Below, piece after piece: positions 4,474 through 6,744 of a stretch of DNA of 6,744 nucleotides. The DNA comes from Oscillibacter sp. (GTDB lineage: Bacteria; Bacillota; Clostridia; Oscillospirales; Oscillospiraceae), in the NCBI GenBank assembly GCA_022796315.1, contig JAAWIL010000113.1:1-6744 (forward strand). The letters are read 5' to 3'. Made by a program: the position numbers and the translations under genes. The first letter of the stretch is position 1, and each line of letters starts with the position of its first letter. The notes below the pieces were generated by a model. It made no database searches, was not told the DNA's origin, and was given only the letters and a program-made list of their open reading frames with translations.

Positions 4474-6468
4474 TCACGAGATATCCGCCATCTCCAAATA
4501 CTTATACCCATTCTCCGCGATGTGCTCCTTCCGCCCCTGGAGGTTGTCCCCCAGCAGGAGGTCGAATACCCGCGCCGTCTGCTCCACGTCCTCCGGCATC
4601 ACCCGGATCAATCTCCGGGTCTCCGGGTTCATGGTCGTCAGCCACATCATCTCCGGCTCGTTCTCACCCAGACCCTTGGAGCGGTCAATCTTGTATTTCT
4701 TCCCCTCCAGGTCCTTTACAATGTCATTCTTCTCCTTATCCGAGTAGGCAAACCAGGTCTTCTCCCCGCAGGTGATCTCAAAGAGGGGCGTCTCCGCGAT
4801 ATACACGTACCCCTCCCGGATCAGCGTGGGCGTCAGCCGGTAGAGCATGGTCAGAATCAGCGTCCGGATCTGGAAGCCGTCCACGTCGCCGTCGGTGCAG
4901 ATGACCACCTTGTTCCACCGGAGATTGTTGAGATCAAAGGAGGACACGTCCTTCACGTGCTTGTTCTGCACCTCCACACCGCAGCCCAGAACCTTGATGA
5001 GGTCCGTGATGATCTCGCTCTTGAAGATCCGGGCGTAATCCGCCTTCAGGCAGTTCAGGATCTTGCCCCGGATGGGCATGATCCCCTGGTACTCCGAGTC
5101 CCGGGCCTGCTTCACGCTGCCCAGGGCGCTGTCGCCCTCCACGATGTAGATCTCCCGCTTGTCCACGTCCTTCGTCCGGCAGTCCACAAACTTCTGGACC
5201 CGGTTGGCAATGTCAACGGAGCCGGAGAGCTTCTTTTTGATGTTCAGCCGGGCCTCCTCGGCCTTCTCCCGGCTGCGCTTGTTCAAAAGGACCTGCTCGG
5301 CGATCTTCTCCGCGTCAAAGCGGTTTTCGATGAAGTAGATCTCCAGATTCGTCCGCAGGAACTCCGTCATGGCCTCCTGGATGAACTTGTTGGTGATGGC
5401 TTTCTTCGTCTGGTTCTCATAGCTGGTCTGCGTAGAGAAGCTGCTGGAGACCAGCACCAGGCAGTCCTCCACATCCGCCCAGGTAACTTTGCTCTCGTTC
5501 TTCTGGTACTTCCCCTGCTCCCGCAGGTACTTGTCCACCGCGGAGACAAAGGCAGACCTGCTGGCCTTCTCCGGGCTTCCGCCGTGCTCCAGCCAGCTGG
5601 AGTTATGGTAGTACTCCGCCAGGCTGAGCTTGTTGGAAAAGCAGCAGGCCACGCTGAGCTTCACCTTGTAGTCCGGCTTGTCCGCCCGGTCCCGGCCGGT
5701 CTTCTCCGCCTGCCAGAACACCGGCGCCGTGAGGCTCTCCTCCCCGGCCAGCTCCGCCACATAGTCCGCGATGCCGTTCTCATAGACAAACACCGTCTCG
5801 GAGAACTCCCCCGGCGCCGTCTCGTCCAGCAGCCGGAAGGTGAGACCGGCGTTCACCACCGCCTGGCGCTTGCAGATCTCGGCAAAGTACTCCGCCGGGA
5901 TGCTGATGTCCGTGAACACATCCAGATCCGGCAGCCACCGGGTGCGGGTGCCGGTCTTTTTCCCCTGGTTTTTCGGCAGGGGACGCTTCTCCAGCTCCCC
6001 CACGATCTCCCCCCGCTCAAAGCGGAGGGTATACTCAAAGCCGTCCCGCCAGACGGTGACGTCCATGTACCGGGAGGCGTACTGGGTGGCGCAGGCGCCC
6101 AGGCCGTTGAGCCCCAGGGAGTACTCGTAGTTGTCGCCGGTGAGGTTGTCGTACTTGCCTCCGGCGTAGAGCTCGCAGTACACCAGCTCCCAGTTGTAGC
6201 GCTGCTCCTTCTCGTTCCAGTCCACCGGGCATCCCCGCCCCGCGTCCTCCACCTGGATGGAGCCGTCGGCGAAGCGGGTGACCGTAATCAGCTGCCCGTG
6301 GCCCTCCCGGGCCTCGTCAATGGAGTTGGAGAGGATCTCAAACACCGCGTGTTCGCAGCCGTCCAGGCCGTCGGAGCCGAAAATGACGCCGGGCCGTTTC
6401 CGGACCCGGTCCGCGCCCTTCAGGGATGAGATGCTGTCGTTGCCGTATTCCTGTTTCTTCGTGGCCAT
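4474..6468 (-). CDS. parE: Type IIA DNA topoisomerase subunit B, topoisomerase IV-like
   Basis: This 664-residue protein is the ATPase and TOPRIM subunit expected to partner the ParC-like protein. The GHKL ATPase comes first: E44 (catalytic base) and N48 in FEILSNSIDEA, D75 in VEDAGRG, and the glycine-rich lid YSLGLNGLGA (116-125). The transducer domain carries the QTK switch at 353-355 (ENQTKKAITN). The TOPRIM domain has E444 in VEGDSALGS, PIRGKILN (465-472) and the metal-binding aspartates D526/D528/D530 in TDGDVDG. The C-terminal SKGLGENEPEMMW (597-609) completes the fold. Several usually invariant residues differ: EGDSAGG reads EGDSALG, TDADVDG reads TDGDVDG, and the lid Gly-Gly is Leu-Gly. 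This marks a divergent lineage rather than housekeeping GyrB. The ATG at 6468 is chosen because GGAGG lies 4 nt upstream; an in-frame ATG at 6495 lacks such support. Confidence 0.93.
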   Translation of the reverse strand: MATKKQEYGNDSISSLKGADRVRKRPGVIFGSDGLDGCEHAVFEILSNSIDEAREGHGQLITVTRFADGSIQVEDAGRGCPVDWNEKEQRYNWELVYCELYAGGKYDNLTGDNYEYSLGLNGLGACATQYASRYMDVTVWRDGFEYTLRFERGEIVGELEKRPLPKNQGKKTGTRTRWLPDLDVFTDISIPAEYFAEICKRQAVVNAGLTFRLLDETAPGEFSETVFVYENGIADYVAELAGEESLTAPVFWQAEKTGRDRADKPDYKVKLSVACCFSNKLSLAEYYHNSSWLEHGGSPEKASRSAFVSAVDKYLREQGKYQKNESKVTWADVEDCLVLVSSSFSTQTSYENQTKKAITNKFIQEAMTEFLRTNLEIYFIENRFDAEKIAEQVLLNKRSREKAEEARLNIKKKLSGSVDIANRVQKFVDCRTKDVDKREIYIVEGDSALGSVKQARDSEYQGIMPIRGKILNCLKADYARIFKSEIITDLIKVLGCGVEVQNKHVKDVSSFDLNNLRWNKVVICTDGDVDGFQIRTLILTMLYRLTPTLIREGYVYIAETPLFEITCGEKTWFAYSDKEKNDIVKDLEGKKYKIDRSKGLGENEPEMMWLTTMNPETRRLIRVMPEDVEQTARVFDLLLGDNLQGRKEHIAENGYKYLEMADIS

Positions 6469-6516
6469 AGTTCCTCCGCGGGAAAAGGTTCCCAAAATGA
6501 TGTCAGCGCCGCTCCC

Positions 6517-6536
6517 CGCCCGACTGATGCCGGGCG
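6517..6536 (-). other. Hairpin in the parE leader
   Basis: A 6-bp GC-only stem, CGCCCG/CGGGCG, with an 8-nt loop, lies about 50 nt upstream of the parE start and inside its predicted untranslated leader. No U-run follows and no known riboswitch or leader class is recognised. In such GC-rich sequence it may be incidental. Confidence 0.35.
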
Positions 6537-6584
6537 CGCACCGGTGTCTCCTCCGGAAAAACAGCGCTTGGATGCCAGCTTTTG

Positions 6585-6613
6585 ACTATACCACATCCCC
6601 GGCACGAATTCAA
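6585..6613 (-). promoter_or_regulatory. Candidate sigma70 promoter for parE
   Basis: On the minus strand TTGAAT (6613-6608) and TATAGT (6590-6585) are separated by exactly 17 bp. The -10 matches 5 of 6 and the -35 matches 4 of 6 consensus bases. Transcription would begin near 6578, giving a leader of about 110 nt before the ATG at 6468. The remaining 39 bp between this promoter and the terminal repeat show nothing else. Confidence 0.7.
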
Positions 6614-6652
6614 GGGTTTGCCGTTTCCAGGCGCATCCGGGCGTGGATTTTA

Positions 6653-6744
6653 GAAGCTGTACCAATAGGTGACGGTATGCAGATTGGCAAGAAAAATTTT
6701 TGCCTGGCAAGGAAGAAACTCGCAGGAATCCTGACGGATTTCAA
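6653..6744. repeat. Right half of the long imperfect palindromic repeat, including the 26-bp terminal direct repeat
   Basis: GAAGCTGTACCAATAGG (6653-6669) pairs perfectly with 79-95. GAAACTC (6715-6721) pairs with 27-33, and 6719-6744 repeats 1-26 directly. Between them an AAAAATTTTT block (6692-6701) has a counterpart near 49-57 in the left arm. Joining the ends over the shared 26 bases gives one continuous imperfect palindrome of about 161 bp. The repeat lies about 40 bp upstream of the parE promoter, so it probably separates this transcription unit from its neighbour. Confidence 0.7.

Noticed and set aside
4522..6429. A 635-codon open frame on the plus strand opposite parE
   Set aside because: Antisense shadow of the TOPRIM/ATPase gene; no recognisable fold or ribosome-binding site.

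Overview
The window is 6.7 kb of GC-rich bacterial DNA. Its gene set is a divergent type IIA topoisomerase pair, a YitT-family membrane protein, and a Y1/HUH transposase with GTAG-tagged hairpins of the REP kind. This looks like a gut Bacillota genome of the Clostridia/Oscillospiraceae type. That placement is an inference from protein style and composition; no rRNA or other taxonomic marker is present.

All large genes lie on the minus strand, so transcription runs from high to low coordinates. First comes a sigma70-type promoter (6585-6613) with a leader of about 110 nt. It is followed by parE-like (4474-6468), a REP-associated tyrosine transposase or RAYT (3757-4377), a small XRE-type regulator (3304-3534), parC-like (1015-3288) and a YitT-family membrane protein (96-950). 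A 55-residue ribbon-helix-helix (RHH) protein (3621-3788) is the only plus-strand gene. It diverges from the XRE gene across an AT-rich operator region with two matching inverted repeats.

ParE-like (ATPase plus TOPRIM) and ParC-like (DNA cleavage) should assemble into one A2B2 type IIA topoisomerase. Such subunit genes usually sit side by side, but here about 1.2 kb of RAYT, RHH and XRE genes separates them. ParC-like therefore follows an XRE regulator by 15 nt, in the same frame. The likely consequence is that the cleavage subunit is at least partly expressed from a regulated promoter of its own.

The strongest signals outside ordinary genes are repeats. Three GTAG-plus-hairpin elements lie in or beside the RAYT gene, two of them inside its reading frame. 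The two window ends carry the halves of a second, longer imperfect palindrome. Their outermost 26 bases are identical in direct orientation, so the window is either a closed circle or a segment bounded by two copies of one dispersed palindrome.

No tRNA, rRNA, CRISPR array, plasmid replication gene or phage gene was found. The long open frames on the plus strand opposite parC, parE and yitT are read as GC-rich shadows.
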